The notes: generated by a model not told the origin, from the letters alone. 64,000 nucleotides of DNA from Antitrichia curtipendula (GCA_951230915.1 OX579636.1:32113567-32177566), one strand, 5' to 3'; positions 24,678-38,500 are shown, numbered from the stretch's first letter. A program made the numbers and translations.

Positions 24678-27180
24678 GAGTGGCGTTGATTCCCTCAAAT
24701 GACATTTTTGGATCATGCCCCCAGATTTCAGTCTGGCAATGATCGAGGGTAGAGAAATTACAGGTCTCCTATTTTAAAATTTTGCCTGTTCCTCTATGCA
24801 CCAGTTGGGATTTGGAAGATTAGGAGTATTTGTGTAGCGAGACACTCAATTCGAATGAACGGTAGGCCGGCAGCTTAGTGGATCTCAAATTATTTGATAC
24901 GTGCTATATTCTCCTTACTGGTAAAGGTACAGGAGCATTCTACTAGTAATGCTTGCGCCATAATCTTCCCAGACAAATTTATGATTTAGAACCGAAAGCA
25001 GAGAGCCCATGCGCGATGTCTTGGAAGAATTGAATACTTGTACGTTCTATTAGGCAGAGAATCTTTTTCTGGGAAACCTTGTATTTGCAATGCTTAGAGC
25101 AGCTCCAGCCCAATACTGCCACTAGCCTAACTTTTCCGCTTGCCAATGCCCTCTTCTTTGGATATCCCTGTGACGATGCGGGAACCAAAAAATGTCCGAG
25201 GAGTCACATTGAGAATTGTTGTAAAGTTGACACAACAAGAATTGGTAGTGTGTAGCAACGTTTGAGCAGCATTTGAAACTTTTGTAGCAACGTTTTGGAA
25301 GATGCCTCAGCAACGTACATTGTTTCAGCAAAAAGACAAATTGTGGAATGTACTCCAGTACACAACATTTTCAGCAAACATGTTCAAAAATGTTCACGTA
25401 GCAACTTTAACGTCAATTGCATTGTGGGATCGTGGTTCAAACGTTGTTGCAAACGTTGTTGTATGGGGTGAGTTTTGGTAATGGAATTACCTAAGTGTAG
25501 TTGTAGAACCGACACTAGAAGAATTGGGGGTCGGTAACTCTCACCATGAATTGTAGTGATAGAATGTCAAAATGGAGTGTAGTTTTCAGTTGGGGTCTTT
25601 GATGCCATTGTTAGAACTCTGGATGATCAAACCATTTTCACAATTCAAATCTTGAATTTTCTTTTTGCTCTCCTTGGAATTACAAGGTTAACTACAATGC
25701 ATTATTGAATGATAAAATTGTGTGGTTGTTTGGGAATACAACTTTTAGGAGTTTGTGCAATGATCGAATGCTAAAGCATCTGTCTAGCCTTCATCACCCT
25801 GCAATACTGGTATACAAATACATATAGAGTGCTCACCATGTGTTTGTTCACTCAATACTTGTTCCTCTACAAGGCTGCCTATCCCGCTGCCTATAGCTAC
25901 GTTTATGACGATGCCACCAACACCTTCACTTGCAAAGCGCAAAATTAAAGGAAGTAATCCATTTCTGACCACTCAAGCAAATACACGTATTTGCAAAGCA
26001 AGTTTCCTCAAAAGGAAAATTTTCTCATATGCAGAAATAAAGTTCATAGGTTTCTACTTTATGAACTTTTTTATTTCTCAAAATATAATTACTATGCATT
26101 TTTTAGCTGAAGGTTCTATTCCACCCATACTAGTCATATAAACCTTCCTAATTTCAACCAAGGGTTGGTCACAAAATCCACCAAGGATATAGAGAGTAAT
26201 GTGGCCAATCATAATGCTCCACAACTACGTTGGGAATTGTGCCAGAGTTAATGATTGCTAATCACCTCCTACATTAAATTATACCATCCTACGCTACCAC
26301 AATGGGTGGTGATAAAGAATGGGTTGCCCCCCATATGCCATCACCTTCTGTGTGCCTTGCTTGGGGTTGTTTGGCTATACTAAATAGTAAAATTAGGTTG
26401 TTCTGAATTAATTTCTTGACATTCTACACTCTATGAACATGTATAGTTACTATAAGAGGATGTAGTAATAAAGGAACCATGTGTGTTGCATAGGTTGGTG
26501 CACTAGTTCATGGCTCAGGTTTAGAGAATTGTATGTGCCTCCATCTAGACAAGCAGAGAATCACGAGGTAACTTCTCTAGTGAAATCAACCTAATTGTTA
26601 GGGCAACCCAATTTCAGTATTTAGTGTAGCAGAGTTGTGCCCCCTTCCAACTAGATCACACGCCCCTCTGCTTGATTCAATCCACACAGAAGATTGCATT
26701 TCATTTATTTTTGTTTCAGAGAAATTGATATGATTAGGGGGATCATTTTCATTCTACAGAGTAGGACATTCATTTCAGATTCATTTGGTACGTGCAGGGA
26801 AGTCCTGTTATGTGCAGGCAAAGCCCATGCAGTCCTGAATATGTGGTTTTGAGATTCATCAGTGTTTATAAGTTATGAGAATTAGGAGATTGCGTTTTAG
26901 AGAAACGTGATTTGGTGAGCGCAGTAGCTTGTTGAATCCGGTGGTGGTGGTTCCGTCGTGCCCATTTGAGGGAATGTCAACGAGCAACTGTTCTGAGAAC
27001 CCTGAGATGGCATTTGTTTGGGGTGAAATCTGTAATGGCGGACATGGATTTCGGATATGCATTTGACAGCAGGGATGGTTTTTGGATTCTTCCATGTTGA
27101 TGTGTGATGAGGATCGGGGATTGAGTTTTAAGAAATTAACATGCTTTGGTAAGCTTTGGTAAGCATGTTAGTTGTCGGTG
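24678..27180. other. Spacer without a supported gene
   Basis: No gene was recognised. Around 25.2-25.45 kb, variants of gtagcaacgtt recur. 26.39-26.48 kb resembles 63.85-63.93 kb (shared aattaggttg-tct and cttgacatt-tacact), indicating a dispersed repeat. Open frames are short and unlike known proteins. Confidence 0.4.
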
Positions 27181-28010
27181 GACTGAACCCGTTGGGTGTG
27201 AGAGGATGTACTCGTGCAACTGGTAGACTGCATTGCATACCCTCAGCGTCACACAGTTTGCGTTTCATATATATGTCTGTATTATGTGGAAGGAATTGGG
27301 AGGTTTATTTTATACATATGTTCTAGTATGAGATTACATTGGCATTTCAATCGGATCAGCTAGTATGTAGCAGGGAACTATGAATCCTTGGTCCGTAGTG
27401 GATTGACAAGTTGTTAAATTTATCATCATTTTGCAATCTTCTTATGTGTATTTACAACTTAAAGACAGAGCATGAAAAAACGCCATGAAAAAATTGTGAA
27501 CCCGGTCTTGGGAGCTCGGAAATTCATGGTGACCGGGGACTGAACACGGTCACCGGAAAACCGTCACTCGCCTCTGTCTGCTACAAGCACTCCGTTTGTT
27601 TCCCTCTGTGCCATTTCAGCATGTTACGATTTCCTCGCGTTTTGCTTCTTGCTCAGAGATTTTGTTCTGTTGGGTTTTTCAATCATGTGCAGCTTCGAGT
27701 TTAAATCTGTGCGGGACTAGGATTTCTACCGCGCGAGGGTTTTTACTTTCCTGTTCCAGAGATCGTGCGTTTCTTACTGGGATTTGAAGGTCGCGCTCAT
27801 TAGTGCTTGCGCTTACTTTATTGCGACGGATTTTCGGATACGTTGTATGTTCCCTGTTCGATGCGTAGGGTTTGAACTAGTGCAGTTCTATCTGGAGTCG
27901 GCGTTGTGCGTCTGCTCCTTACTGTTGTCACTGGTGCGGATTCTTAACCCTAAGCAGAGTAATTATATTCTACATTTGTGCCATTTTGATGTCCACGAAT
28001 AGGTTATCAT
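27181..28010. repeat. Promoter-like block, copy A1
   Basis: This stretch is repeated, with indels and substitutions, at 28281-28984 (A2), and its second half again at 28985-29330 (A3). Landmarks include gaacccggtcttgggagctc, agagatcgtgcgtt, gatttgaaggtcg and ttctatctggagtcggcg. Short frames on both strands are not conserved between copies. It may be duplicated promoter, leader or first-intron sequence of the gene at 29.8 kb. Confidence 0.75.
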
Positions 28011-28016
28011 TCAATG

Positions 28017-28280
28017 AATCTTTCTATGTGGTTTGTCCTTAGTCTTTTGCAGTTCCGAAGGCGAAGGTGGTAAGACCGAGGAACTGCACGCTGTGTCGAG
28101 AATGTGTAAGGGGAGGTGGTTGGGATAAGCGGGTGCAGCTGACTCGAGTGAAAGACCATTTCATATGTGAGTTGTTTCCTGAGAATTGAAAATTGGATTG
28201 ACAATGGCTGGACTTGTGTGCTGAATTCGATAATAACTATTGGTTGCTACTTTAGTCTTCTTTCTCTCTTTACACGTGTC
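28017..28280 (+). pseudogene. Duplicated RPAC1 exon 8 with flanking intron sequence
   Basis: This is a near-copy of 24027-24299. The exon part (28053-28166) has the same 114-nt length as RPAC1 exon 8, with acceptor and donor still present. Only a few changes are visible, such as VKKAK becoming VPKAK at the start and one change in the RGDGWD segment. Intron sequence on both sides is copied too, so this is a DNA-level duplication and not a processed copy. No other RPAC1 exon lies nearby. Confidence 0.9.
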
Positions 28281-28984
28281 TGAACCCCTGGGGTGTGCAT
28301 TTGAGATTGCATTGCGTCACCCAGTTTGCATTGCTTACATATATTTATTGTGTGGAAGAAATTGGGAGGGTGGGTGGGCGGTGGGGGGTGTATACACATA
28401 CAAGTATGACATAACATTCATTTCGGATCAGCTAGTATGTAGCAGGAAACTATGAATCCTAGGTCCGTAATGGGTTGACAAGTTATTAAGTTTATCATCA
28501 TTTTGCAATCTTTCTATGTGCATTTACAGCTTAAGCTTCAAGAACAGAGCCTGAGAAAACGCCATGAAAAAATTGTGAACCCGGTCTTGGGAGCTCGGAA
28601 ATTCGTGGGACCGGGGACTGAACACGGTCACCGGAGACCGTCACTCGCCTCTGTCTGCAACAAGTACTCCGTTTGTTTCACCCTCGTTCAGTTCCTCGCC
28701 GTTTCAGCATACTACGATTTCCTCGTGTTTTTCTTGTTGCTCAGAGATTTTTCTGTTGGGAGTTTTAATCATGTGCAGCTTCGAGCTTAGTTTTTTGCGG
28801 AACTAGGATTTCTACTGCACTAGGGATTTTCCCTACCTTTTCGTCGGTATGAGCGTGTCATTTTCCAGAGATCGTGCGTTGCCAGGGATCGTGCGTTTGT
28901 TACTGGGATTTGAAGGTCGCGCTCCTTAGTGCTTTGTTCTTACTTTATTGCGAAGGATTTTCGTATATGCTGGATGTTCCCTTC
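28281..28984. repeat. Promoter-like block, copy A2
   Basis: Matches A1 from the tgaaccc-tgggtgtg start through the gaacccggtcttgggagctc segment and the agagatcgtgcg region. It starts exactly where the RPAC1-derived piece ends. Confidence 0.75.
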
Positions 28985-29330
28985 GTTTTTTGCGGAACTA
29001 GGATTTCTACCGCACTAGGGTTTTTCCCTACCTTTTCGTCGGTATGAGGGTGTCGGTTTCCAGAGATCGTGCGTTGCCGGGGATCGTGCGTTTCTTACTG
29101 GAATTTGAAGGTCGTGCTCATTAGTGCTTCGTTCTTACTTTATTTCGACGGATTTTCGGGATATGTTGGGTGTTCCCTGTTCGATGCGTAGGGTTTGAAC
29201 TAGTGCAGTTCTATCTGGAGTCGGCGTTGTGTGTCTGCTCCTTACTATTGTCGCTGGTACGGATTCTTAACCCTAAACAGAGTAATTATATTCTACATTT
29301 GTGCCATTTTGATGTCCGCGAATATGATGA
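28985..29330. repeat. Promoter-like block, partial copy A3
   Basis: Its first half repeats the end of A2 (tttttgcggaactaggattt, ccttttcgtcggtatgag). Its second half matches A1 (cctgttcgatgcgtagggtt to atgtcc-cgaata). It lies about 460 bp upstream of the ATG of the next predicted gene. Confidence 0.75.
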
Positions 29331-29793
29331 GCCTCCCAATTAATCTAGTAGCGGCACGATTACCGACGAACAGAATCTTTTGTTAGTTTATCAGTTTTGA
29401 ATTGCGTTTCTGATTTGCTTAGACCGTGTTTCCTTAATTACGTTTTGGAAGATTCTGTTTCTTAGAAACTGTAGTGACACATACAATGATTGGTTTTCTG
29501 GTAACCCTGGTTCAGCTCGCCATCCCTGGCGATGTTGTGCTAGTCATTTTGCCTTTCAAGTTGGACGCTTGATTGGGAGGTGTGACAGTGTGCGGCATAT
29601 GGTTTGTTGAACAAATTTGCTGAAATGCCTATGACTCGTTTTCTCTTATCTAGCTTTGCAGTCCATTTCGTATCTATTGCCTCTGAACTAAGAAATCCGT
29701 TTCCGGTGTGTACATACAGGCCTGCAGATCTGGAGGGAATGATGTGTGGAACATCCAGTAGCTGACAAGTTTCACGCCGCTAGTACTGGCGAA

Positions 29794-30609
29794 ATGACCG
29801 ACGGATTCATGAATGTTCTTGATTCCAGGTACGTTGAGGCTTTTGTATGGGTTCAGTTGTGGGACTTTCTTGGTTGATCATTGTGGAAATGGCTTAGAGC
29901 ATGTGAGCCCTGTTTCAAATCCGTGATTGAACCTGCAGTAAAGGCTTGCCAGCACCTGTTCTTAGCATTATTCATTAGATTGATTCCTACCTCTTCATTG
30001 AAACATGGTTTGACATTTCACATTGAAGAACAAAATCACTCCCAATCGTGGAGAAGTCAATTTCGAGGTTGGCATCCCTTCAGTTCAGCTCAGGTTTACC
30101 AGGAAACGGAATTTTATGTTTCATTCTATTTTCAGTTTCTTATTTGTTGCCTGTGTATTGAAGTGCAGTTCTTTCTTTCTTTGAGTGTGCGCAGATTTTC
30201 TCAGTATCCCTTTCTTGTTACCACATATATTTCTGCTTCCTTTTGCCTCAGCTCATCCCTGCATGGGAGTTTCATGTCAAACTGCAGTCATTTTCTCTTT
30301 GCTTCTTGAAGAGTCATTAATGTTGACCTCCAGACTTGTTGGAAAGATGCTTTGTTCTCAATGGATTCAAGTCTGCTCGACCAGCATGATAAGTTTCCTC
30401 ACGTTGTGATATGACTTGCAGATCGCATCATTCTTCGTCGCTCTTGCTACCCCGCAAACCACCCAAGTTGTGACAGTCGTGGACAATGTTGGTGGAACTG
30501 AGAAGCTTATTCAACAGACAGATGTTGAGCGTTCGATGGCTGTCAAATTAGACTTATCACGAGCCACTCCAATCCTTATCACGTTCTGTTCCTCCAAGAG
30601 CCAGGAGTA
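29794..30609 (+). CDS. Small gene of unknown function (uncertain model)
   Basis: Two exon-like pieces are visible. The first is 29794-29828 (MTDGFMNVLDS, then donor gtacgt, phase 2). The last follows acttgcag and runs from 30421 to the TAA at 30609, encoding IASFFVALATPQTTQVV through LSRATPILITFCSSKSQE with balanced codon use unlike the spacers. A middle exon is needed to reconcile the phases. The best candidate lies near 30028-30093, ending cagctcag before gtttacc, but its frame does not fit cleanly. I do not recognise the product. The upstream blocks A1-A3 may be its promoter. Confidence 0.4.
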
Positions 30610-32562
30610 AGCGTTTTCTGGACGTCGTTTTTGAAGGATTAACTATGGATAGCGGGACTCTTCGCCGTTCAGTATTTAACTGTATTGATTGTCTCATGTC
30701 CTAATAGTTAAGTTCCTATATTAGGCAGATCTTGTGGGCTGTGTGAGTTTTGAATTGTGTAGTTGTTCTTGTCCTGTCAAGAGAGGTCAGATCCTTTTAA
30801 TTTTGCTGAAGATTCATGCATGTGGAGGTCTTTGTTTCCATTAGAAGGAGGCCTGAGGAGGGCCGCAAGTTCCCTGACAGCGGGGAACTCTGGTCGACCC
30901 CCCCCCCCCCCGAGAAGAAAATAATATTAAAAAATAAAAAATAAACTTTATTTTATTTTATTTTAAGGAATTAGCAAACTGCAAGGTTTGCATGGCATGC
31001 GACAATTTAGTTAAATAATTGATTTTTCTAAAATGAGAAGTGAGAAAAACCCTTTATGTTCAAATGAATGCAAACTTTGAAACGACAGAAAGCTGTTGTG
31101 GCTGTAATTGCCACGTCAGACCGCAATATTTAACTATTTTTAAAAGAAATGATTTTTGAAATTTATATTTATATATAATTTTTTAATTACATAATATTTT
31201 GACCGTGAGTGCTGGTTCACAGCTTGAGGCACAACCATGAAGTGGCCCTTTTGAAGCGGGTTTTTCATTATAATGAATATAGGAGATTAATGGGTTAGAA
31301 TGTAGACTTGAGGGACAAATTTGTATTTATCTTTGGATGTAATGAATTTTTGTTTGTTTGTAAAGTCATCTTTTGTGTCATTGGGACACCTTGAGGTGCA
31401 CAATAGCTTTGTATGGCATGGTGGGGACAAGGATGTTGCATTTGCCATACATTAGATGTTTTTTTGAAGATTGTATTCTTCACTTCTAAATTACCAAAGA
31501 TGTGTGTTTACGAACTAGTGAATTGTATTGATCATATTGTGAAAAGTGGGGTGCATATAAGGTCAAATTATTTATCATGAGAATCAATGAAAAACATTGT
31601 TTGTGCAATTGCTAAAATTAATTTGTGACTCCAATTGGGCCTCTTGGTTCCTTAGGATTTTGGTCATAGGCACATTTGTAAAGATTTAAAAACAATCAAG
31701 ATAGAGAGTGAAATGAAATGTTTTAACTTGCCATTCCTTGTTTTGTTTTGCAAGTCATTATGCTTAAGAAGTAGGTTGCTTGATTGGAATGGTGTAAATT
31801 TTTGTAGCATCTTCCAACAAATGTTATAATTGAACAACTTTGCTCAAGTTTTTATGTTCATGACAAGTCTATGTTTTCTTGTCAAGTTGTGTAGTCTAGT
31901 TTGTTATTTCTTATAGATAAGAAATTTGGTTTCCGTTGTATACAAGTAATGCATATCAACCAAGAATGTTGTGTAGAACATTGGTTCATTGACAAAACTT
32001 GTGTTGCAAGATTTTGATCATTACTTGTTGTTCATTTGATCATTGTTGTGATTTTTGCAGAGAGTTCGTGATGAGTTTTGCATGACAAGTTAAAGGCAGT
32101 ATATCTTACTTGCATTTAATCTAAAGAGGATATTTCCATACATTTATTAGGGGCTCTTCAAGGATTGATTTTAGGAAAGATGCTAGTAAGTCCTAGCAAT
32201 AGTTCTTCAAGTAATCTACAAACGCATAAGACAAACTAAGGTTTGCAATCCTTTGTTGCAACACACAACCATCGTAGTAGGCATCTATTTGGGAACTCCC
32301 TTCTCACATCATGAAGGCTACCACTTGCTCAGAAGAAGCAAATTGACATTATATGTAAGTACTCATGCCATGTATAATTGTTTATTTATTATCTTGTATT
32401 TTGTTTTGACATGATCTCTTTAAGAATCTAGTTTTCAAAGGTCGCAAGAAGAGTGACTTGTGCAAATCGTGTGAATTAAAAGCTACTGTAGTTTGTCAAA
32501 ATTGAGAATTTAGTTTTTGTAATCATTGAAGTGGTGTGTATTCTACTTTTGTGGCAGTAAGC
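30610..32562. other. Spacer between the small gene and the TNL gene
   Basis: A C-run of about 14-15 bases lies near 30898-30912. The rest is AT-rich with no supported coding sequence. The last few hundred bases should contain the TNL promoter and leader, but no clear TATA box could be fixed. Confidence 0.4.
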
Positions 32563-35500
32563 ATGACAAGCAATATTGAAAGTGATGCAAGGCCTGCCAA
32601 TAGATTGTGTGCAATGGGAGGTATGGTTAGTTTCCCTTGGCCTCACTACTAACCTATTCTTTTCTTATTGAATTTTGAAGTACCATTGTTTACAAATTTA
32701 TATTGCTCAGCTTTGAATGTAGTTGCAAAGATTATTTACTTGATGAAATTTGTTCAATAAGATTGACCATTGGTTGTTGTGTAGATGAATTTGGCAACTA
32801 TGATGTCTTCCTTAGTCATAGAGGCCTTGACACCAAGACCAATTTTGTGGGCTATTTATATGAAGCCTTGAAAAGAGTTGGGTTGCATCCTTTTTTGGAT
32901 TGCATATCCATTGGTAAAGGCCAAGATGCTTGGAAATACATTGATCATGCTATTAAGACAACACCCCTAGTCCTAGTCATCTTTTCAAAGAGCTTTGCCC
33001 AATCGGAGTGGTGTTTGAAAGAATTACATGTAATGTTGAACTCTCCTTCAGTGAAGGTGCTACCCATCTTCTACAAAGTTCAACCTTGGGAAGTGAGTTT
33101 TCCAGAAAAGGGCCAATTGGCTAGTGGATTTATGAAGTTGATAGAGAGGCATCATGCAACTGTCATAGAAGAATGGAGGGTTGATTTGAAAAGAGCTTCA
33201 AAGCTCCATGGTTGGGAGTATAGCGAAGGAGATAAGAGGTGGGTATGATACACTATGTTTTATGAGGAGTTTTTGGTTGAAATTGACATTGACATTGTAT
33301 TTGGTAATAATTAAATTTGTTTGAAATTGTTTGTAGGTTGGAAAAGGACTTTGTGTCGGAAGTTGTCACAAAGATCTTTGAATTGGCAAATAAGCCACTT
33401 CCCTTGAATGTGGGTGATCATATTGTGGGTGTGAAGCAAGTTGCTGAGAACCTCATTCAAATTGTTGATGAGAAGAAAGTGGTGATGTTGGGATTGTGGG
33501 GAATGGGTGGAATTGGAAAGTCCACTTTGGCACGGGAGTTATACAACCAATTGGAGAGAAGATTTGATGTGAGGTGTTATGTAGAAGATGTGGTTGAGAA
33601 GGTGAATCAAGGTGGTGTGACAAGTGTCCAAAATCATATTTTGAAAGCCTTGTGTGAGAATGAGTCAATTCAAAATATTGTAGATAAGTCTAGGGGTAAG
33701 GTTATTCTTGAAGAAAGGCTATCTAAGAAACTTATTCTTGTGGTATTGGATGATGTTCGTGATGGTGATCAAATGGATTATTTAATATCACGCAAAATGT
33801 TGAAGGAAGGTAGCATGTGCATTGTTACTGCTCGAAATCGGCGTGTATTTGAGAAGCCAACTTCATTTCATATGAATCATGAGATTCACACTCATGATGT
33901 TCAATTATTGAGTGAGCGCGATTCTCAAATTGTCTTTGCATGTCATGCATTTGGAGGTGATTGGAAAGTACCTCCAAGATTTGAAGGTCTCGTTGGAGAT
34001 GTTAGTATGGCATGTGGTGGAGTTCCGTTGGTGTTGAAGGTTTGTGGATCTCTTTTGAGGGATGAGGAGGATGTAGAGATTTGGAAGGAAGTGTTGAAGA
34101 AGTTGAATTGTGGTACAATTATGGATGAGAAGAAGATATTTGAATGTCTTCGTATCAGCTTTGATTCTCTTGAAGAACAACACCAAGAAATGTTTTTGGA
34201 TGTTGCATGTGCATTATTGGGAGCATCTGTAGAGATGGCTAAACTTGTTTGGAGATCCCAAAGTTGGTCTGGAGCATTAGGTGTGCGAACCCTTGTGGAG
34301 AAGGCCTTGATTAGGGTGGATGAGCATGGTGCTTTTGGCATGCACGACCACTTGCGAGACATGGGCCGTGCAATTGCCAAGCAAGAAAGTGCAAGTTTGG
34401 GTATTTGCAAACGCTTATGGGATTCCGAATGTTTGGCATTGTTGAATAAGAATGAGGTATGCTTGGAAATGATTGACCTTTAATTTGGTATACCATTCTA
34501 GAGTATTACTTTATAATTTTTTTTGTGGCATATTTGAGAGAATATTTGAACAGACTTTGGAAGAAGTGTCCATTGCAAATGATTGTTTGAGGATGCAAAA
34601 CTTGTTGCGTATGTAGCCTTCTCTCTATTATAATACTTGAAGTGTGATGAAATTTATTTTTGAGTTTGTTAAGTATGCATAGTTTGATTCAAAAGTAGGC
34701 TTTTAAGTTTATTTTTTTTTAATGGATGTGTCTATGATACTATGCAGCCACTACCAAATTCTCTTCAAACATTGATCCTTCTAAGGAGTCCCGGAATTCC
34801 AGTTGACCTTTCTCTCATGAAAGGTTTGCGTATATTGAAATGTATTGGTGGCTTCTTCACCATGTCATCACTGCCAAAGAATTTGCAGTGGTTGCAATTT
34901 GTCAAATATGAACATAAACCACTGATTCATTTTCCAGAGGCACTTGAAAATAGTGAATTGGTGATTTTGAATTGGACGGATATTTCAATGGACAAATTGC
35001 CTGAATCACTTGGAAAATTGAAGAAATTGGTAGTGTTAGATTTGAAGGGTTGCCACCAACTTAAAGAACTACCAGATTCATTTGGAGGCCTCCAAAATTT
35101 GAAATACTTGGATCTTTCTTCAAGTGGAATCCAAACTTTACCTAAATCTTTTGGAGAATTGAGCCTTCTTGAAGTGTTGAAGTTGGATGGTTGCAAAAAG
35201 CTTGAGGGACTACCAACTTCATTTGGAGGCCTCCAAAATTTGAAACACTTGGATCTTGGCGAAAGTAGAATCCGAAGTTTACCCAAATCTTTTGGGGCTT
35301 TGAGCTTTTTAGATGAATTGAAAATGTCTGGTTGTTCCAAGCTTGAGGGACTACCAACTTCATTTGGAGGTCTCCAAAGTTTGAAACACTTGGATCTTGC
35401 TTCAAGTGGAATTCAATGCTTACCTGAATCTTTTGGAGCATTGAGCCTTTTGGAAGAGCTGAAGTTGTTCCATTGTTCCAAGCTTGAGGGACTACCAACT

Positions 35501-38500
35501 TCATTTGGAAGTCTCCAAAGTTTGAAACACTTGGATCTTGCTTCAAGTGGAATTCAATGCTTACCTAAATCTTTTGGAGCATTGAGCCTTTTGGAAGAGC
35601 TGAAGTTGTTCCATTGTTCCAAGCTTGAGGGACTACCAACTTCATTTGGAGGCCTCCAAAATTTGAAACACTTGGATCTTGCTTCAAGTGGAATCAAAAG
35701 TTTATCTGAGTCTTTTGGAGCATTGAACTTTTTGGAAGAAGTGAAAATGTCGGGTTGTTTCACGCTTGAAGAACTACCAACCTCATTTGGAGGCCTCCAA
35801 AATTTGAAACACTTGGATCTTTCTTCAAGTGGAATCCAAACTTTACCTGAATCTTTTGGAGCATTGAGCCTTCTAGAAGTGTTGAAGTTGGATGGTTGCA
35901 AAAAGCTTGAGGGACTACCATGTTCATTTGGAGGCCTCCAAAATTTGAAACACTTGGACCTTTCTCTAAGTGGAATCCAAAGTTTACCTGAATCTTTTGG
36001 AGCATTGAGCTTTTTGGAAGAGTTGACGTTGTGGGGTTGTTCCAAGCTTAAGGAGCTACCAACCTCATTTGGAGACCTCCAAAATTTGAAACAGTTGGAT
36101 CTCGACAAAAGTGGAATCCAAAGTTTACCTGAATCTTTTGGAGCATTGAGCCTTTTAGAAGTGTTGAAGTTGGATGGTTGCAAAAAGCTTGAGGGACTAC
36201 CAACTTCATTTGGAGGCCTCCAAAATTTGAAACACTTGGATCTTGGCGAAAGTAGAATCCGAAGTTTACCCAAATCTTTTGGGGCTTTGAGCTTTTTAGA
36301 TGAATTGAAAATGTCTGGTTGTTCCAAGCTTGAGGGACTACCAACTTCATTTGGAGGCCTCCAAAATTTGAAACACTTGGATCTTGCTTCAAGTGGAATT
36401 CAATGCTTACCTAAATCTTTTGGAGCATTGAGCCTTTTGGAAGAGCTGAAGTTGTTCCATTGTTCCAAGCTTGAGGGACTACCAACTTCATTTGGAGGCC
36501 TCCAAAATTTGAAACACTTGGATCTTGCTTCAAGTGGAATCAAAAGTTTATCTGAGTCTTTTGGAGCATTGAACTTTTTGGAAGAAGTGAAAATGTCGGG
36601 TTGTTTCACGCTTGAAGAACTACCAACCTCATTTGGAGGCCTCCAAAATTTGAAACACTTGGATCTTTCTTCAAGTGGAATCCAAACTTTACCTGAATCT
36701 TTTGGAGCATTGAGCCTTCTAGAAGTGTTGAAGTTGGATGGTTGCAAAAAGCTTGAGGGACTACCATGTTCATTTGGAGGCCTCCAAAATTTGAAACACT
36801 TGGACCTTTCTCTAAGTGGAATCCAAAGTTTACCTGAATCTTTTGGAGCATTGAGCTTTTTGGAAGAGTTGACGTTGTGGGGTTGTTCCAAGCTTAAGGA
36901 GCTACCAACCTCATTTGGAGACCTCCAAAATTTGAAACAGTTGGATCTTTCTTCAAGTGGAATCCAAACTTTACCTGAATCTTTTGGAGCATTGAGCCTT
37001 TTAGAAGTGTTGAAGTTGGATGGTTGCAAAAAGCTTGAGGAACTACCAACTTCATTTGGAGGCCTCCAAAATTTGAAACACTTGGACCTTTCTCTAAGTG
37101 GAATCCAAAGTTTACCTGAATCTTTTAGAGCATTGAGCTTTTTGGAAGAGTTGACGTTGTGGGTTTGTTCCAAGCTTAAGGAGCTACCAACCTCATTTGG
37201 AGGCCTCCAAAATTTGAAACAGTTGGATCTTTCTTCAAGTGGAATCCAAACTTTACCTGAATCTTTTGGAGCACTGAGCTTTTTAGAAGTGTTGAAGTTG
37301 GATGGTTGCAAAAAGCTTGAGGGACTACCAACTTCATTTGGAGGCCTCCAAAATTTGAAACACTTGGATCTTTTTCTAAGTGGAATCCAAAGTTTACCTG
37401 AATCTTTTGGAGCACTGAGCCTTTTAGAAGTGTTGAAGTTGGATGGTTGCAAAAAGCTTGAGGGACTACCATGTTCATTTGGAGGCCTCCAAAATTTGAA
37501 ACACTTGGATCTTTTTCTAAGTGGAATCCAAAGTTTACCTGAATCTTTTGGAGCATTGAGCTTTTTGGAAAAGTTGACGTTGTGGGGTTGTTACAAGCTT
37601 GAGGAACTTCCAAATTCATTTGGAGGCCTCCAAAATTTGAAACAATTGGATCTTTCTTCAAGTGGAATCCAAACTTTACCTAAATCTTTTGGAGCATTGA
37701 GCCTTTTAGAAGTGTTGAAGTTGGATGGTTGGAAAAAGTTTGAGGAACTACCAACTTCATTTGGAGGCCTCCAAAGTTTGAAACACTTGGATCTTGCTTC
37801 AAGTAGAATCCAAAATTTACCTAAATCTTTTGGAGCATTGAGCCTTTTAGAAGTGTTAAAGTTGTCGGGTTGTTCCAAGCTTAAGAAACTACCAACCTCA
37901 TTTGTAGACCTCCAGAATTTGAAACAGTTGGATCTTTCTTCAAGTGGAATCCAAATTTTACCTGAATCTTTTGGAGCATTGAGCCTTTTAGAAGTGTTGA
38001 AGTTGGATGGTTGCAAAAAGCTTGAGGGACTACCAACTTCATTTGGAGGCCTCCAAAATTTGAAACACTTGGATCTTGGCGAAAGTAGAATCCGAAGTTT
38101 ACCCAAATCTTTTGGGGCTTTGAGCTTTTTAGATGAATTGAAAATGTCTGGTTGTTCCAAGCTTGAGGGACTACCAACTTCATTTGGAGGTCTCCAAAGT
38201 TTGAAACACTTGGATCTTGCTTCAAGTGGAATTCAATGCTTACCTGAATCTTTTGGAGCATTGAGCCTTTTGGAAGAGCTGAAGTTGTTCCATTGTTCCA
38301 AGCTTGAGGGACTACCAACTTCATTTGTAGGCCTCCAAAATTTGAAACACTTGGATCTTGCTTCAAGTGGAATTCAATGCTTACCTAAATCTTTTGGAGC
38401 ATTGAGCCTTTTGGAAGAGCTGAAGTTGTTCCATTGTTCCAAGCTTGAGGGACTACCAACTTCATTTGGAGGCCTCCAAAATTTGAAACACTTGGATCTT

